Source: Geoalkalibacter sp. (lineage in GTDB: Bacteria > Desulfobacterota > Desulfuromonadia > Desulfuromonadales > Geoalkalibacteraceae). Taken from it: DNA of 37,087 nucleotides. Shown one piece after another: positions 17,099 to 25,219 of the stretch. The notes below the pieces were generated by a model that saw only the letters and a list, made by a program, of their open reading frames with translations, did no database searches and was not told where the DNA came from. The stretch spans positions 1-37,087 of the forward strand of contig NZ_JAUVWH010000009.1 in the NCBI RefSeq assembly GCF_030604225.1, given 5' to 3'. The first letter of the stretch is position 1. Each line of letters opens with the position of its first letter. The translations under genes were made by a program, and so were the position numbers.

Positions 17099-17563
17099 TC
17101 AGGAGCGCGAGCCGGCGACCTCCCGCTCAATGCGGGCGATTTTGTCGAGACGTTGCTGATGGCGTCCCCCTTCGAAGCTTGCGTCCAACCAGGCGGCAAC
17201 CATGGCGCAACCCTGTTCCGGCGTCACGACCCGGCCACCGAGCACGACGATATTCGCGTTGTTGTGTTCCTTGGCCATGCGGGCCATGAAATCATCGGTG
17301 ACCAGCGCCGCGCGCACCCCAGGGAACTTGTTGGCCACAATCGACATGCCGATCCCGGTACCGCAGATCAAAATCCCCAGGGTTTCGGCACTGGCGGCCA
17401 CGGCGCGCGCCACTTTCTCGCCAAAATCGGGATAATCGACGGAGTCCAGGTTGTTGGTGCCGAGATCCTGAGCCGCGATGCCCCGTTCGAGAAGATAGGC
17501 CTTGACCGCGTCCTTCAGCTCCAAGCCGCCATGGTCACTGCCGATGACGATCCTTACCGACAT
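17099..17563 (-). CDS. rpiB: Ribose-5-phosphate isomerase B
   Basis: RpiB interconverts ribose 5-phosphate and ribulose 5-phosphate, the latter being the DHBP synthase substrate used by RibBA downstream. The protein has 154 residues. The N-terminus [15 protein letters not shown] and the segment [23 protein letters not shown] with the active-site Cys67 identify the RpiB/LacAB family. It is 18 bases after fabF. Allose-phosphate isomerase activity is possible in the family but unlikely in this context. Confidence 0.96.
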   Translation of the reverse strand: MSVRIVIGSDHGGLELKDAVKAYLLERGIAAQDLGTNNLDSVDYPDFGEKVARAVAASAETLGILICGTGIGMSIVANKFPGVRAALVTDDFMARMAKEHNNANIVVLGGRVVTPEQGCAMVAAWLDASFEGGRHQQRLDKIARIEREVAGSRS

Positions 17564-17581
17564 TGCACCGCTCTCCCGGGC

Positions 17582-18814
17582 CTAGATTTTTTTGAACAGC
17601 AAAGTGGCGTTGGTTCCACCGAAGCCGAAGGAATTACTCAGCGCCACACGAATATCCGCCGGTCGCGCCTCGTTGGGAACATAATCGAGATCGCATTGAG
17701 GATCGGGCTCCTGGTAATTGATGGTAGGCGGTGCCGCGCCGCGCTCCATGGCGAGCAAGGTGAAGACGGCCTCCAGGCCGCCGGCGGCGCCCAGGGCATG
17801 ACCCGTCATACTCTTGGTGGAACTGACCATCACCTTGGAGGCATGGGCGCCCATCACCGATTTGATGGCAAGGGTTTCGTAGTAATCGTTGAACGGCGTC
17901 GAAGTGCCATGGGCATTGATGTAGTCGACCTGCTCGGGATTGATGCCCGCTCCGCGCAAAGCCATGCGCATGCAGCGCGCCGCGCCCTCGCCCTCGGGGG
18001 CCGGCGCGGTCAGGTGGTAGGCGTCGCCGGTCAGGCCGTAGCCGCACACCTCGGCGTAAATTTTGGCGCCACGGCGGCGGGCGCTCTCGTACTCCTCGAG
18101 AATGACAATACCCGCACCTTCCGCCATGATAAAACCGTCACGACTCTTTTCGAAGGGCCGACTGGCCCCGGCCGGATCCTCGTTGCGGGTGGAAAGCGCC
18201 TTCATCACGTTGAAGCCGGCAATGCCCAAAGGCGTGATGGTCGACTCCGTGCCGCCGGCGAACATGGCGTCGGCGTCTCCGCGGGCGATCATGTGATAAG
18301 CGTCGCCGATGGAGTGGGTACCGGTCGCGCAAGCCGAAACCGAGGAGAGATTGGGACCCTTGGCACCATAGCGAATGGAAATGTGTCCCGGTGCCAGATT
18401 GATGATGAGCATGGGGATGAAAAATGGAGTGATCTTCCGATAACCCCCATCAATCATCGCCTGGTGGTATTTTTCGATGGTGGGCAGACCGCCTAGTCCA
18501 GCACCGACCAGAACCCCCACACGTTCGGCGTTCTCCTCGGTAATCTCAAGCCCGGAATCCTTGAGCGCCAGGTCGGCGGCGCCCAGGGCATATTGAATAA
18601 AGAGATCCATTTTCTTGATCTCTTTCTTCTCGATGTAGTCCTCGGGGTTGAAGTCCTTGACTTCTCCGGCGATCTGGGTGGGCAGATCGGTTGCATCGAA
18701 GCGGGTGATCCGGTCGATGCCGGAGCGACCTTCGGTCAATGCCTGCCAGTTTTTTTCAATGCCGGTGCCAAGGGGGGAAACAATGCCGAGACCGGTGACG
18801 ACGACTCTGCGCAT
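17582..18814 (-). CDS. fabF: Beta-ketoacyl-ACP synthase II
   Basis: FabF elongates acyl-ACP by condensing it with malonyl-ACP. The protein has 410 residues from [10 protein letters not shown] at 18814. The catalytic triad is in [11 protein letters not shown] (Cys162), INAHGTSTP and [14 protein letters not shown]. Upstream GTG/TTG-type extension to 18859 has no family similarity. GGAGG lies 12 bases before the ATG, a long spacing. The 149-base gap after acpP contains a long imperfect hairpin. Confidence 0.97.
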   Translation of the reverse strand: MRRVVVTGLGIVSPLGTGIEKNWQALTEGRSGIDRITRFDATDLPTQIAGEVKDFNPEDYIEKKEIKKMDLFIQYALGAADLALKDSGLEITEENAERVGVLVGAGLGGLPTIEKYHQAMIDGGYRKITPFFIPMLIINLAPGHISIRYGAKGPNLSSVSACATGTHSIGDAYHMIARGDADAMFAGGTESTITPLGIAGFNVMKALSTRNEDPAGASRPFEKSRDGFIMAEGAGIVILEEYESARRRGAKIYAEVCGYGLTGDAYHLTAPAPEGEGAARCMRMALRGAGINPEQVDYINAHGTSTPFNDYYETLAIKSVMGAHASKVMVSSTKSMTGHALGAAGGLEAVFTLLAMERGAAPPTINYQEPDPQCDLDYVPNEARPADIRVALSNSFGFGGTNATLLFKKI

Positions 18815-18913
18815 GGTTATGGAGGTCCTCCGTGAATACTTGGTGTCGGATCTGAACAACTTTGCGCAAGATCCTGATTTTATTCAAAAAGGATCAAGAA
18901 GCAAGATACGGAA

Positions 18914-18949
18914 CAAGCAGGGAGGAAAGAGGCTTTCCTGCCCTGCTTG
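18914..18949 (-). promoter_or_regulatory. Long hairpin between acpP and fabF
   Basis: CAAGCAGGG pairs with CCCTGCTTG, and inside it AGGAAAG pairs with CTTTCCT. This gives 16 bp with one bulged base and a 3-nt loop. No T run follows on the minus strand, so it is not a standard terminator. It lies about 14 bases after the acpP stop and may mark or protect an acpP mRNA 3' end, raising ACP output over FabF. The structure is seen and the role is inferred. Confidence 0.5.
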
Positions 18950-18963
18950 TCTGACCCGCTGGA

Positions 18964-19197
18964 TCAGGAGTGTTCGCTGATGTAATCGACGGCGTCCTGA
19001 ACGGTCTGGATCTTTTCGGCGTCCTCATCGGAAATCTCGATGTCGAACTCCTCCTCAAGGGCCATGACCAGTTCCACCGTGTCCAGGGAATCGGCGCCAA
19101 GATCTTCCATGAAGGAAGCCTCGGAAGTCACCTGATCCTCGTCAACGCCCAACTGCTCAGCAACGATCTGCTTAACTCTTTCTTCAACAGAAGCCAT
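18964..19197 (-). CDS. acpP: Acyl carrier protein
   Basis: ACP carries growing acyl chains on a 4'-phosphopantetheine attached to the serine of DSL. The protein has 77 residues, is very acidic, and contains [21 protein letters not shown] with Ser37 as the attachment site. It has a strong AAGGAGG site eight bases before the ATG, in keeping with high expression. It lies between fabG and fabF, the classical order. Confidence 0.98.
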   Translation of the reverse strand: MASVEERVKQIVAEQLGVDEDQVTSEASFMEDLGADSLDTVELVMALEEEFDIEISDEDAEKIQTVQDAVDYISEHS

Positions 19198-19257
19198 GTG
19201 TGTTTCCTCCTTGGTCTATGTGTCCAGTCGATCGGTTGATCGCTCGAAAAGGTTGAC

Positions 19258-19995
19258 TTACATGTACATGCCGCCGTTGACACCGAGCACCTGACCGGTG
19301 ATGTAGGCGGCCTGATCCGAACTCAGAAACAAGACGGCCTGTGCCACTTCATTCGCTTCCCCGAGGCGTCCCAGGGGTATCTGGGCGCTGAGGTCCTCCT
19401 TGGTTTTTTCCGGCAGGCTCTCCGTCATGTCCGTCACGATGAAGCCCGGCGTCACGGCATTGACCGTGACATTGCGACGCGCAAGTTCCCGCGCGACCGA
19501 TTTCGTGAGACCGATCAAGCCCGCCTTGCTGGCGCAGTAGTTGGCTTGGCCGGGATTGCCCATTTCGCCGACAACCGAGGAGATGTTGACGATGCGCCCG
19601 TATTTTTGCTTGCTCATCAGCTTCGCAGCTGCTCTCATGCAGAGAAAGGCACCCTTGAGGTTGGTATCGAGTACCGCGTCCCAGTCCTCGTCCTTCATGC
19701 GCAAAAGCAAACCATCGCGGGTGATGCCGGCATTGTTGACGAGTATATCAACCCGCTGGAAAGTTTCTCCAGCCTTGCGAAAAAGTTCTTCCACATCGGC
19801 CGTCAGCGCGATGTCACCGGCGATTGCGAGGGCCTGGCCGCCCGCCGCGCTGATCTCGGCGGCCAGATCTTCGACGGCTTGGGCGCTGCGCGCGCTCAGA
19901 ACCACCTTGGCGCCGCCGGCGGCAAACTGCAGCGCGATGGCTCGTCCTATGCCTCGCGAAGCCCCTGTGACAACCGCGACCTTATCCTTGAACAC
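19258..19995 (-). CDS. fabG: 3-oxoacyl-ACP reductase
   Basis: FabG is the NADPH-dependent short-chain dehydrogenase that reduces 3-ketoacyl-ACP. The protein has 245 residues. The cofactor loop is TGASRGIGRAIA (about 11-22), LVNNAGITRDGLLLRMKDEDW is typical, and the Ser-Tyr-Lys catalytic set is in NISSVVGEMGN and NYCASKAG (about 139, 152, 156). It starts nine bases after fabD, so the two are probably co-translated. Confidence 0.97.
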   Translation of the reverse strand: MFKDKVAVVTGASRGIGRAIALQFAAGGAKVVLSARSAQAVEDLAAEISAAGGQALAIAGDIALTADVEELFRKAGETFQRVDILVNNAGITRDGLLLRMKDEDWDAVLDTNLKGAFLCMRAAAKLMSKQKYGRIVNISSVVGEMGNPGQANYCASKAGLIGLTKSVARELARRNVTVNAVTPGFIVTDMTESLPEKTKEDLSAQIPLGRLGEANEVAQAVLFLSSDQAAYITGQVLGVNGGMYM

Positions 19996-20004
19996 GAAAG
20001 CCTC

Positions 20005-20919
20005 CTAGATTTTCTGCAAGCCGGCGCAGTCCTCAAGGTTGCCGACCTCGACGCCCTTGGCGATGCGCTTCACCAGCCCGGCCAGAACCTTCCCCGGACC
20101 AATTTCGATAAACCTGCTCACGCCCTGGTCGACCATGTATTCGACAGATTCCTCCCAGCGCACGGGAGCACTCACTTGCGTCACCAAAAGCTCGGCGATG
20201 CGCTCGCTGAGCTGATTGGCGCGGGCTTCCACATTGGTCACCACCGGTACCTGCAAAGTCCCATATTCCAGGGTCGCCAAAACCTCGGCAAGACGCTCTC
20301 CCGCGGGAACCATCAAGGGGCAATGAAAGGGGGCGCTGACCGGAAGCGGCAGGGCGCGTTTGGCACCTTTGCCCCGCGCCAACTCGATGGCGCGCTCAAC
20401 GGCGGCGGCGTGGCCGGCAATCACCACCTGACCAGGGCTGTTGAAATTGGCGGGCGACACGATCTCCGCACCGCAAGCCGCGGCGCAAACACTTTGGACA
20501 TCGGGAGCGTCGAGCCCGATGATCGCCGCCATGGCGCCAACGCCCACCGGCACCGCCTGCTGCATGAACTGCCCACGCAGACGCACGGTGCGCAGGGCAT
20601 CGGCAAAGCTCAGCCCGCCGGCGCACACCAAGGCCGAATATTCACCCAGGGAATGCCCCGCGACGAAAGCGGGCGTCAAATCGCGTTCTTGCCGCAGCAC
20701 TCGCAATGCGGCGACACTCGCGGCAAGGATGGCGGGCTGGGTATTTTCGGTCAGCTTGAGATCGTCCTCGGGCCCCTCAAAACACAGACGCGACAAACCG
20801 AACCCGAGAGCCTCATCCGCTTCTTCGAATGTTTGGCGCGCGACGGCGAACTGATCCGCCAGATCCTTGCCCATTCCGGCGTACTGTGAACCCTGTCCTG
20901 GAAAGATAAAAGAAAGCAT
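20005..20919 (-). CDS. fabD: Malonyl-CoA:ACP transacylase
   Basis: FabD loads malonate from CoA onto ACP. The protein has 304 residues from MLSFIFPGQGSQ at 20919. The catalytic serine is in GHSLGEYSALV (Ser90), with the histidine in SAPFHCPLM near residue 199 and QVVIAG nearby. A longer frame to 21042 overlaps fabH and has no family similarity upstream of the PGQGSQ N-terminus. The ribosome binding site is weak. It is 34 bases after fabH. Confidence 0.97.
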   Translation of the reverse strand: MLSFIFPGQGSQYAGMGKDLADQFAVARQTFEEADEALGFGLSRLCFEGPEDDLKLTENTQPAILAASVAALRVLRQERDLTPAFVAGHSLGEYSALVCAGGLSFADALRTVRLRGQFMQQAVPVGVGAMAAIIGLDAPDVQSVCAAACGAEIVSPANFNSPGQVVIAGHAAAVERAIELARGKGAKRALPLPVSAPFHCPLMVPAGERLAEVLATLEYGTLQVPVVTNVEARANQLSERIAELLVTQVSAPVRWEESVEYMVDQGVSRFIEIGPGKVLAGLVKRIAKGVEVGNLEDCAGLQKI

Positions 20920-20953
20920 GAGCCGCGTCCGCCTATCCGTCTGAGAAGTGAGC

Positions 20954-21934
20954 CTACCAGCGCACCAGGGCCGATGCCCAGGTAAAACCGCCGCCAAAGG
21001 CATCGAAAAGCACCAGGTCACCAGCCTTGATGCGCCCGGCACGGTTCACCTCGTCAAGGGCGATGGGAATGGAAGCCCCGGAGGTGTTGCCGTAAAAGTC
21101 GACGTTGATGAAGACCTGCTCGTCCCGCAGATGAAGACGCTTGGCAACGGCTTCAAGAATCCGGCGATTGGCCTGATGCGGAATAAACAGATCAATGTCC
21201 TCGACCTGCAGGCCGTTGTGCGCCAGAGCTTCCTGCGCCACCTCGGTGAGCATGCGCACCGCCACCTTGAAAACCTCGTTGCCTTGCATTTTCAGGTAGG
21301 GCAAACGGGCATCGAGTCCCTGGGCGGTGGCGGGGTTGCGCGCGCCAAAACCGGCCTGGTAAAGTAACTCCCAATAGCTTCCGTCCGAGTGCAAATGGGT
21401 CGAGAGAACCCCATGTTCGCCTTCCTCGGCGGAGAGCACCACGGCGCCCGCGCCATCGCCGAAAAGAACGCACGTATTGCGGTCCTCCCAGTCGACGATA
21501 CGGCTCAGGATTTCGGCACCGATGACCAGGGCCTTGCGGACCGCGCCGCACTGAATCTGCTTCACCGCCGCATCAAGGGCATAAACAAAGCCACTGCAGG
21601 CGGCGGAAACATCGAAGGCAAAGGCGCGCTTGGCGCCGATTTTTTCCTGAACCAGGCAGGCGGTCGCCGGCCAGGGGAAATCGCCGGTGATGGTTCCGAC
21701 CACGATAAGGTCAATGTCCTCGGCGCCAACGCCGGCCATTTCCAGCGCCGCGCGGGCAGCGCGCGCGGCGAGATCGGACGTGTGCTCGCCCTCGGCGGCG
21801 ATGTGCCGCTCGCGAATCCCGGTGCGGCTGACAATCCACTCGTCGGTGGTCTCGATGCGCTGCTCCAGGTCACGGTTGGTCAGAACCGCTTCGGGGACAT
21901 AGGCCCCGGTGCCGACAATTCGTGCTCTTTTCAC
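20954..21934 (-). CDS. fabH: Beta-ketoacyl-ACP synthase III
   Basis: FabH starts fatty-acid synthesis by condensing an acyl-CoA primer with malonyl-ACP. The protein has 326 residues. The catalytic Cys-His-Asn set is seen in AACSGFVYALD (Cys near 112), IPHQANRRI and YGNTSGASIPIAL. The N-terminus IVGTGAYVPEAVLTN is typical. It lies 15 bases after plsX. Confidence 0.97.
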   Translation of the reverse strand: MKRARIVGTGAYVPEAVLTNRDLEQRIETTDEWIVSRTGIRERHIAAEGEHTSDLAARAARAALEMAGVGAEDIDLIVVGTITGDFPWPATACLVQEKIGAKRAFAFDVSAACSGFVYALDAAVKQIQCGAVRKALVIGAEILSRIVDWEDRNTCVLFGDGAGAVVLSAEEGEHGVLSTHLHSDGSYWELLYQAGFGARNPATAQGLDARLPYLKMQGNEVFKVAVRMLTEVAQEALAHNGLQVEDIDLFIPHQANRRILEAVAKRLHLRDEQVFINVDFYGNTSGASIPIALDEVNRAGRIKAGDLVLFDAFGGGFTWASALVRW

Positions 21935-21949
21935 TTCAAGCTCTCCCTG

Positions 21950-23023
21950 TCAAGCCATTATCCGGCGCGATCCGTCATCGGGATTCTCACCGGCCGCAAG
22001 CGCTTCCGATTCCGCGAACTCGCCGATTTTTTCCAGATGAGCGGTCAGCTGCCTGTTGACGTCGCCGGCGGCGTAGTCCCGCGCCATGCGAATGGCGTTC
22101 ATGACGGCCTGGGGACTCGACCCCCCATGACAGATCATCCCGACCCCTTCGATGCCGAGCAGAGGGGCACCACCATACTCCGCGTAATCGATTTTCTTTT
22201 TGAAGGCTCGAAAAGCGGGCCGGGCCAAGAGAAAACCCAGCTTGGCCCAGAATCGTCCCTCGAATTCACGCCGCAGCAAGGTGGTCAAGGCATCGGCAAC
22301 GCCTTCGGATACCTTCAAAACCACGTTGCCGACAAACCCGTCGCACACCACCACATCGACCTTGCCGTTGAAGATGTCGCGGCCCTCGACATACCCGACA
22401 TAATTAAGTCGGGAATTTTTCAGCAATGCGTGGGTTTCACGGGTCAGGTCCGTGCCTTTTTTTTCCTCTTCCCCGTTGGAGAGCAATCCGACCTTGGGAT
22501 TACTCTTGCCGAGGATCTGCCGCGCATAGACGTCGCCCATGGCGGCAAACTGGGCCAGGTGCAGGGGCTTGCAATCGACATTGCCGCCAACGTCGAGCAC
22601 CAGGGTCTGATCACGCAAATTAGGCATGATGGTGGCGATGGCCGGACGGTCGATCCCCTTGACCCGCTTGAGAACGAACATCCCGGCGGCCATGGTCGCG
22701 CCGGAGTTCCCGGCACTGACGACGGCATGGGCCATGCCTTCCTTGACCAGATTGAAAGCAACGCGGATCGAGGAGTCTTTCTTCTTGCGCACGGCATCCG
22801 AAGCCGAATCCATCATGCCGACCACTTGGCTGGCATGATGAATACCGAGGGGTAGCCCCGCGGCGTCGTGCTTCTTCAACTCTTCGTCGATCCGCTCCTC
22901 ATCACCAACCAGAATGATTTCAATACCCCAGCGGCGGGCGGCCTGGACGGCGGCCTCAACTTCGACCCGGGGGGCATGATCTCCCCCCATGGCGTCAACG
23001 GCGATGACGACGGACTGGCTCAA
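21950..23023 (-). CDS. plsX: Phosphate acyltransferase PlsX (TTG start)
   Basis: PlsX makes acyl-phosphate from acyl-ACP for phosphatidic acid synthesis by PlsY and PlsC. The conserved N-terminus [14 protein letters not shown] is reached only a few residues after a TTG at 23023, which is preceded by AAGGGGGGA between the rpmF stop and the start. This gives 357 residues. No ATG is available at that point, and the longer frame to 23131 lies inside rpmF. Later segments [12 protein letters not shown] and [16 protein letters not shown] are family markers. The usual rpmF-plsX-fabH order is kept. Confidence 0.95.
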   Translation of the reverse strand: MSQSVVIAVDAMGGDHAPRVEVEAAVQAARRWGIEIILVGDEERIDEELKKHDAAGLPLGIHHASQVVGMMDSASDAVRKKKDSSIRVAFNLVKEGMAHAVVSAGNSGATMAAGMFVLKRVKGIDRPAIATIMPNLRDQTLVLDVGGNVDCKPLHLAQFAAMGDVYARQILGKSNPKVGLLSNGEEEKKGTDLTRETHALLKNSRLNYVGYVEGRDIFNGKVDVVVCDGFVGNVVLKVSEGVADALTTLLRREFEGRFWAKLGFLLARPAFRAFKKKIDYAEYGGAPLLGIEGVGMICHGGSSPQAVMNAIRMARDYAAGDVNRQLTAHLEKIGEFAESEALAAGENPDDGSRRIMA

Positions 23024-23034
23024 CCAATCCCCCC

Positions 23035-23217
23035 TTAGAGTTCTTCGGCGGGGAGGATTTCGCGGCCCTTGTAGGTTCCGCAACTTGCGCAGACGCGATG
23101 GGGCTGCTTGGGTTCCTTGCACTGGGGACAAACCGAGAGCCCGGGAGCGCTCAGGGCGTCATGGGCACGACGCATATCTCTTTTGGATTTGGACGTTTTC
23201 TTCTTGGGTACTGCCAT
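23035..23217 (-). CDS. rpmF: 50S ribosomal protein L32
   Basis: This small large-subunit protein has 60 residues. The N-terminus [20 protein letters not shown] is diagnostic, and the zinc ribbon cysteines are Cys30, Cys33, Cys43 and Cys46. The four-cysteine form is the zinc-binding version. It ends 11 bases before the plsX TTG, whose ribosome binding site overlaps the rpmF stop region. Confidence 0.97.
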   Translation of the reverse strand: MAVPKKKTSKSKRDMRRAHDALSAPGLSVCPQCKEPKQPHRVCASCGTYKGREILPAEEL

Positions 23218-23293
23218 GGCTCATTTTCTCCTGAAAGCGTATCTTGGTCTAAATCGACGAACAACCGGACGCACCGGGTGGTTCCCTGGGGTG

Positions 23294-23839
23294 CTATTTT
23301 TCAGCCTTGAAACCTTTCAAGGCGGCAAACTTGTTGTTGAATACCGGCGCGCTGCATCCGCAGTCGCCGTCATTGAGGTTGGCGCCGCAGTGGGCGCAGA
23401 GTCCCTTGCACGCCTCCTCGCAAAGCGGCCGCACGGGCAACTCCATGATGACCTGCTCCTGCACCGCCTCGCGCAGGTCGATCTCATCGCCGTCGAAGGG
23501 GATCAGCCCCATCTCTTCGGCGGACAGCTCGACCTCGTCCTCTTCCCCTCCCTCGATGGGGGGCAATCCAGCACTGAACGTCAGGGTGAAGCGGGTATCG
23601 ACGGGTGCCTCGATTTCCTTGAGGCAACGGCTGCAGGCAAGGACGACCCGCACGACAACCCGCCCTTCCACTTCCACGAAGCTGTTGGCCAGAAAGGCGC
23701 GCAACCTGCCGGTCACCGGTCCGCTGAAGCGACTTTCCCCGGCCTGAATCAAAGCGTCGAGCGCCGGGAAGCTCTCGGCGGCTTCCGAGAAATCGAGAAC
23801 GACTTCCTTTTCCTTGAGTTTTTCAACGTAAAAACGCAA
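23294..23839 (-). CDS. DUF177 / YceD family protein (start uncertain)
   Basis: This is the YceD (DUF177) family, nearly always encoded just before rpmF and linked to 23S rRNA accumulation in the E. coli and plant homologues. The reading frame is certain, with CxxC-type pairs in LACSRCLKEIEAPVDTRF and CEEACKGLCAHCGANLNDGDCGC, the last being the family's C-terminal metal-binding-like segment. The start is not certain. A strong promoter at 23871-23898 lies inside the longest frame, so translation must begin after it. TTG at 23839 (181 residues) and GTG at 23854 (186 residues) are candidates, and neither has a clear ribosome binding site. TTG aligns best with the family N-terminus as I recall it. 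Confidence 0.85.
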   Translation of the reverse strand: MRFYVEKLKEKEVVLDFSEAAESFPALDALIQAGESRFSGPVTGRLRAFLANSFVEVEGRVVVRVVLACSRCLKEIEAPVDTRFTLTFSAGLPPIEGGEEDEVELSAEEMGLIPFDGDEIDLREAVQEQVIMELPVRPLCEEACKGLCAHCGANLNDGDCGCSAPVFNNKFAALKGFKAEK

Positions 23840-23845
23840 AAGTAC

Positions 23846-23869
23846 ACCGTTCACAAAGTTGAAAACGGT
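23846..23869. promoter_or_regulatory. Putative operator: imperfect 24-bp dyad at the yceD-rpmF-plsX-fab promoter
   Basis: ACCGTT (23846-23851) and AACGGT (23864-23869) are perfect outer half-sites. Across the two 12-base arms nine of twelve positions are symmetric. The dyad starts one base downstream of the -10 box and covers the predicted transcription start, where a bound repressor would block initiation. It does not match the FapR or FadR sites I know. Confidence 0.55.
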
Positions 23870-23870
23870 T

Positions 23871-23898
23871 AGTATAGGGAGGCCCCCTTTTTTGTCAA
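23871..23898 (-). promoter_or_regulatory. Sigma70-type promoter of the yceD-rpmF-plsX-fab operon
   Basis: TTGACA (23898-23893) and TATACT (23876-23871) are separated by 16 bases on the minus strand. The -35 is perfect and the -10 matches five of six. The predicted start is near 23864, leaving a leader of only 10-25 bases before the candidate starts of the first gene. This is the best promoter in the window and would drive the lipid-synthesis genes. Confidence 0.8.
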
Positions 23899-23996
23899 GA
23901 AATAATTCCCGACGAGGTCCAGGGGGCCGCAAGTCGTCATCTATTAGCCCATTCCGACCTTATTTGCAAGGGATAAATCATAACAATTTGATGCAA

Positions 23997-24452
23997 TTAT
24001 TTCGAGTGGTCGCGCAGGGCGCGAGCGGTTTCACGGCTGTGTTGTTTTTCCTTGAGGGTTTCGCGCTTGTCGTGCAGTTTCTTGCCGCGTCCCACGCCGA
24101 TTTCAAGCTTGGCGCGGCTTTCCTTGAAATAGATTTTGGTCGGCACCAAAGTCAGGCCACGTTCATCGACCTTGCGCGCAAGCTTGACGATTTCCTCTCG
24201 GTGCAGCAAAAGCTTGCGCTCCCGGGTGGGATCATGGTTTTCCCGGTTGCCTTGTTCGTAGGGGCTGATGTTCATGTTGTTGATAAACACCTCGCCGCCC
24301 TTGATGCGGCAGAAGGCCTCCTTGAGATTGACCTTGCCCAGGCGTAGGGATTTAACTTCCGTGCCGGTGAGCACCAATCCCGCTTCGAACACCTCATCGA
24401 TGAAGTACTCGTGATAGGCCTTTTTATTGGTGGCGATAATTTTAATTCCCAT
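23997..24452 (-). CDS. smpB: SsrA-binding protein SmpB
   Basis: SmpB binds tmRNA and delivers it to stalled ribosomes for trans-translation. The protein has 151 residues. Family segments are [29 protein letters not shown] (given in part), [14 protein letters not shown] and the C-terminal basic tail. The start overlaps the end of the upstream rseC-like gene by 11 bases, so they are co-translated. No tmRNA gene is found beside it; the 64 bases to the end of the yceD frame are too short. Confidence 0.97.
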   Translation of the reverse strand: MGIKIIATNKKAYHEYFIDEVFEAGLVLTGTEVKSLRLGKVNLKEAFCRIKGGEVFINNMNISPYEQGNRENHDPTRERKLLLHREEIVKLARKVDERGLTLVPTKIYFKESRAKLEIGVGRGKKLHDKRETLKEKQHSRETARALRDHSK

Positions 24453-24918
24453 GTCCCATGTCTTTGCTGAAAGCCTCTGCCGAGGTCAGGACTTCGGTGA
24501 TGCGAGGCATGAAATCTTCCGACTTGATCGATTTGGTTCCCACTTTAATGCAAAGAAGGCCACCGACCAGAAAGCCAACCCCGACCAAGGCCGCAAGCAA
24601 GTTGGGATCCGGACCGTTGTGCAGCCGCTCCCCGATAAGCTGCCCCAAGGACGCGCCCAGCACCAGAAACATTACCGGCACCAGATACAAAACAAAGGAG
24701 CTTTGCAAAAAACTGCGGGTGCTGGTAGCGATTTTGACCTCATCGCCGATTTGCGCGCCGATAAAGTTGTGCACCTCGATCAGGCGTGAGCTGTTGTCGT
24801 TGCCGATCTGACAGGCTTCCATGGACGCGCAGTGCTTGCAGAAACTGCTTTTTTTGCACAGCACCACCGCGACCTGCTTTCCCTTGAGCTCGACGATGGT
24901 TCCAGTTTCCTCAATCAT
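24442..24918 (-). CDS. RseC/MucC-family membrane protein
   Basis: This is an integral membrane protein of 158 residues. The N-terminal cytoplasmic part holds four cysteines (Cys21, Cys27, Cys30, Cys36), as in RseC/MucC. Two membrane segments follow at about residues 70-92 and 100-122. Relatives act as positive modulators of sigma-E signalling (RseC) or are linked to reduction of SoxR (with Rsx/Rnf). Which applies here is unknown, and no sigma-E or Rnf genes are in the window. There is no good ribosome binding site. A 15-bp inverted repeat (TATCGG, CTA, CCGATA; 24921-24935) sits just before the ATG. Confidence 0.82.
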   Translation of the reverse strand: MIEETGTIVELKGKQVAVVLCKKSSFCKHCASMEACQIGNDNSSRLIEVHNFIGAQIGDEVKIATSTRSFLQSSFVLYLVPVMFLVLGASLGQLIGERLHNGPDPNLLAALVGVGFLVGGLLCIKVGTKSIKSEDFMPRITEVLTSAEAFSKDMGHGN

Positions 24919-25219
24919 CTTATCGGCTACCGATATTCCAGAAAAATCCAGGATTTCTCTCCAACCACAAACCCTGGCCAGGCATCCGCCAACAACCTTT
25001 GAACAATTTCAGGTAAAAAATCTTTTTTTTAAGCGCATTTTTCGGTTGACATCCGCAACCCCTCAAAGTGTCGACACTTTTGCCTAACATATTGAATTAA
25101 ATAGGATTTTAAGAAGTCCATTTTTTAGGCAATATGCCAGCAGGGGGCGATTTCAAAGGGTTGGGCGCTGCCGTGCCGGATTTTTCCCAACACTTATCCA
25201 CAGACGCTGTGGATAAGCT
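24919..25219. other. Structured, partly AT-rich intergenic region between gltX and the rseC-like gene
   Basis: About 300 bases hold no convincing gene. It contains an inverted pair of DnaA boxes (25194-25216), a perfect 16-bp palindrome AAAGTGTCGACACTTT (25065-25080), an 8-bp inverted repeat TTGCCTAA/TTAGGCAA (25080-25087 and 25125-25132) around an AT-rich stretch, long A/T tracts near 25014-25030 and the small TATCGG repeat before the rseC-like start. An isolated TTGACA lies at 25046-25051 without a matching -10. A promoter for the rseC-smpB pair should be here, but I cannot place it with confidence. Confidence 0.6.
25193..25217. repeat. Inverted pair of perfect DnaA boxes (hairpin) after gltX
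   Basis: CTTATCCACAG and CTGTGGATAAG form a perfect 11-bp inverted repeat with a 3-base spacer (ACG). Each arm contains the full DnaA-box consensus TTATCCACA. It begins two bases after the gltX stop on the minus strand. As RNA it would be a stem without a following T run. It may bind DnaA, end the gltX transcript, or both. Confidence 0.75.

Noticed and set aside
23933-23996. Possible tmRNA gene next to smpB.
   Set aside because: The space is far too short and lacks a tRNA-like 3' end.
25046-25074. Plus-strand promoter from TTGACA at 25046.
   Set aside because: No acceptable -10 lies 15-19 bases downstream, and no plus-strand gene follows.
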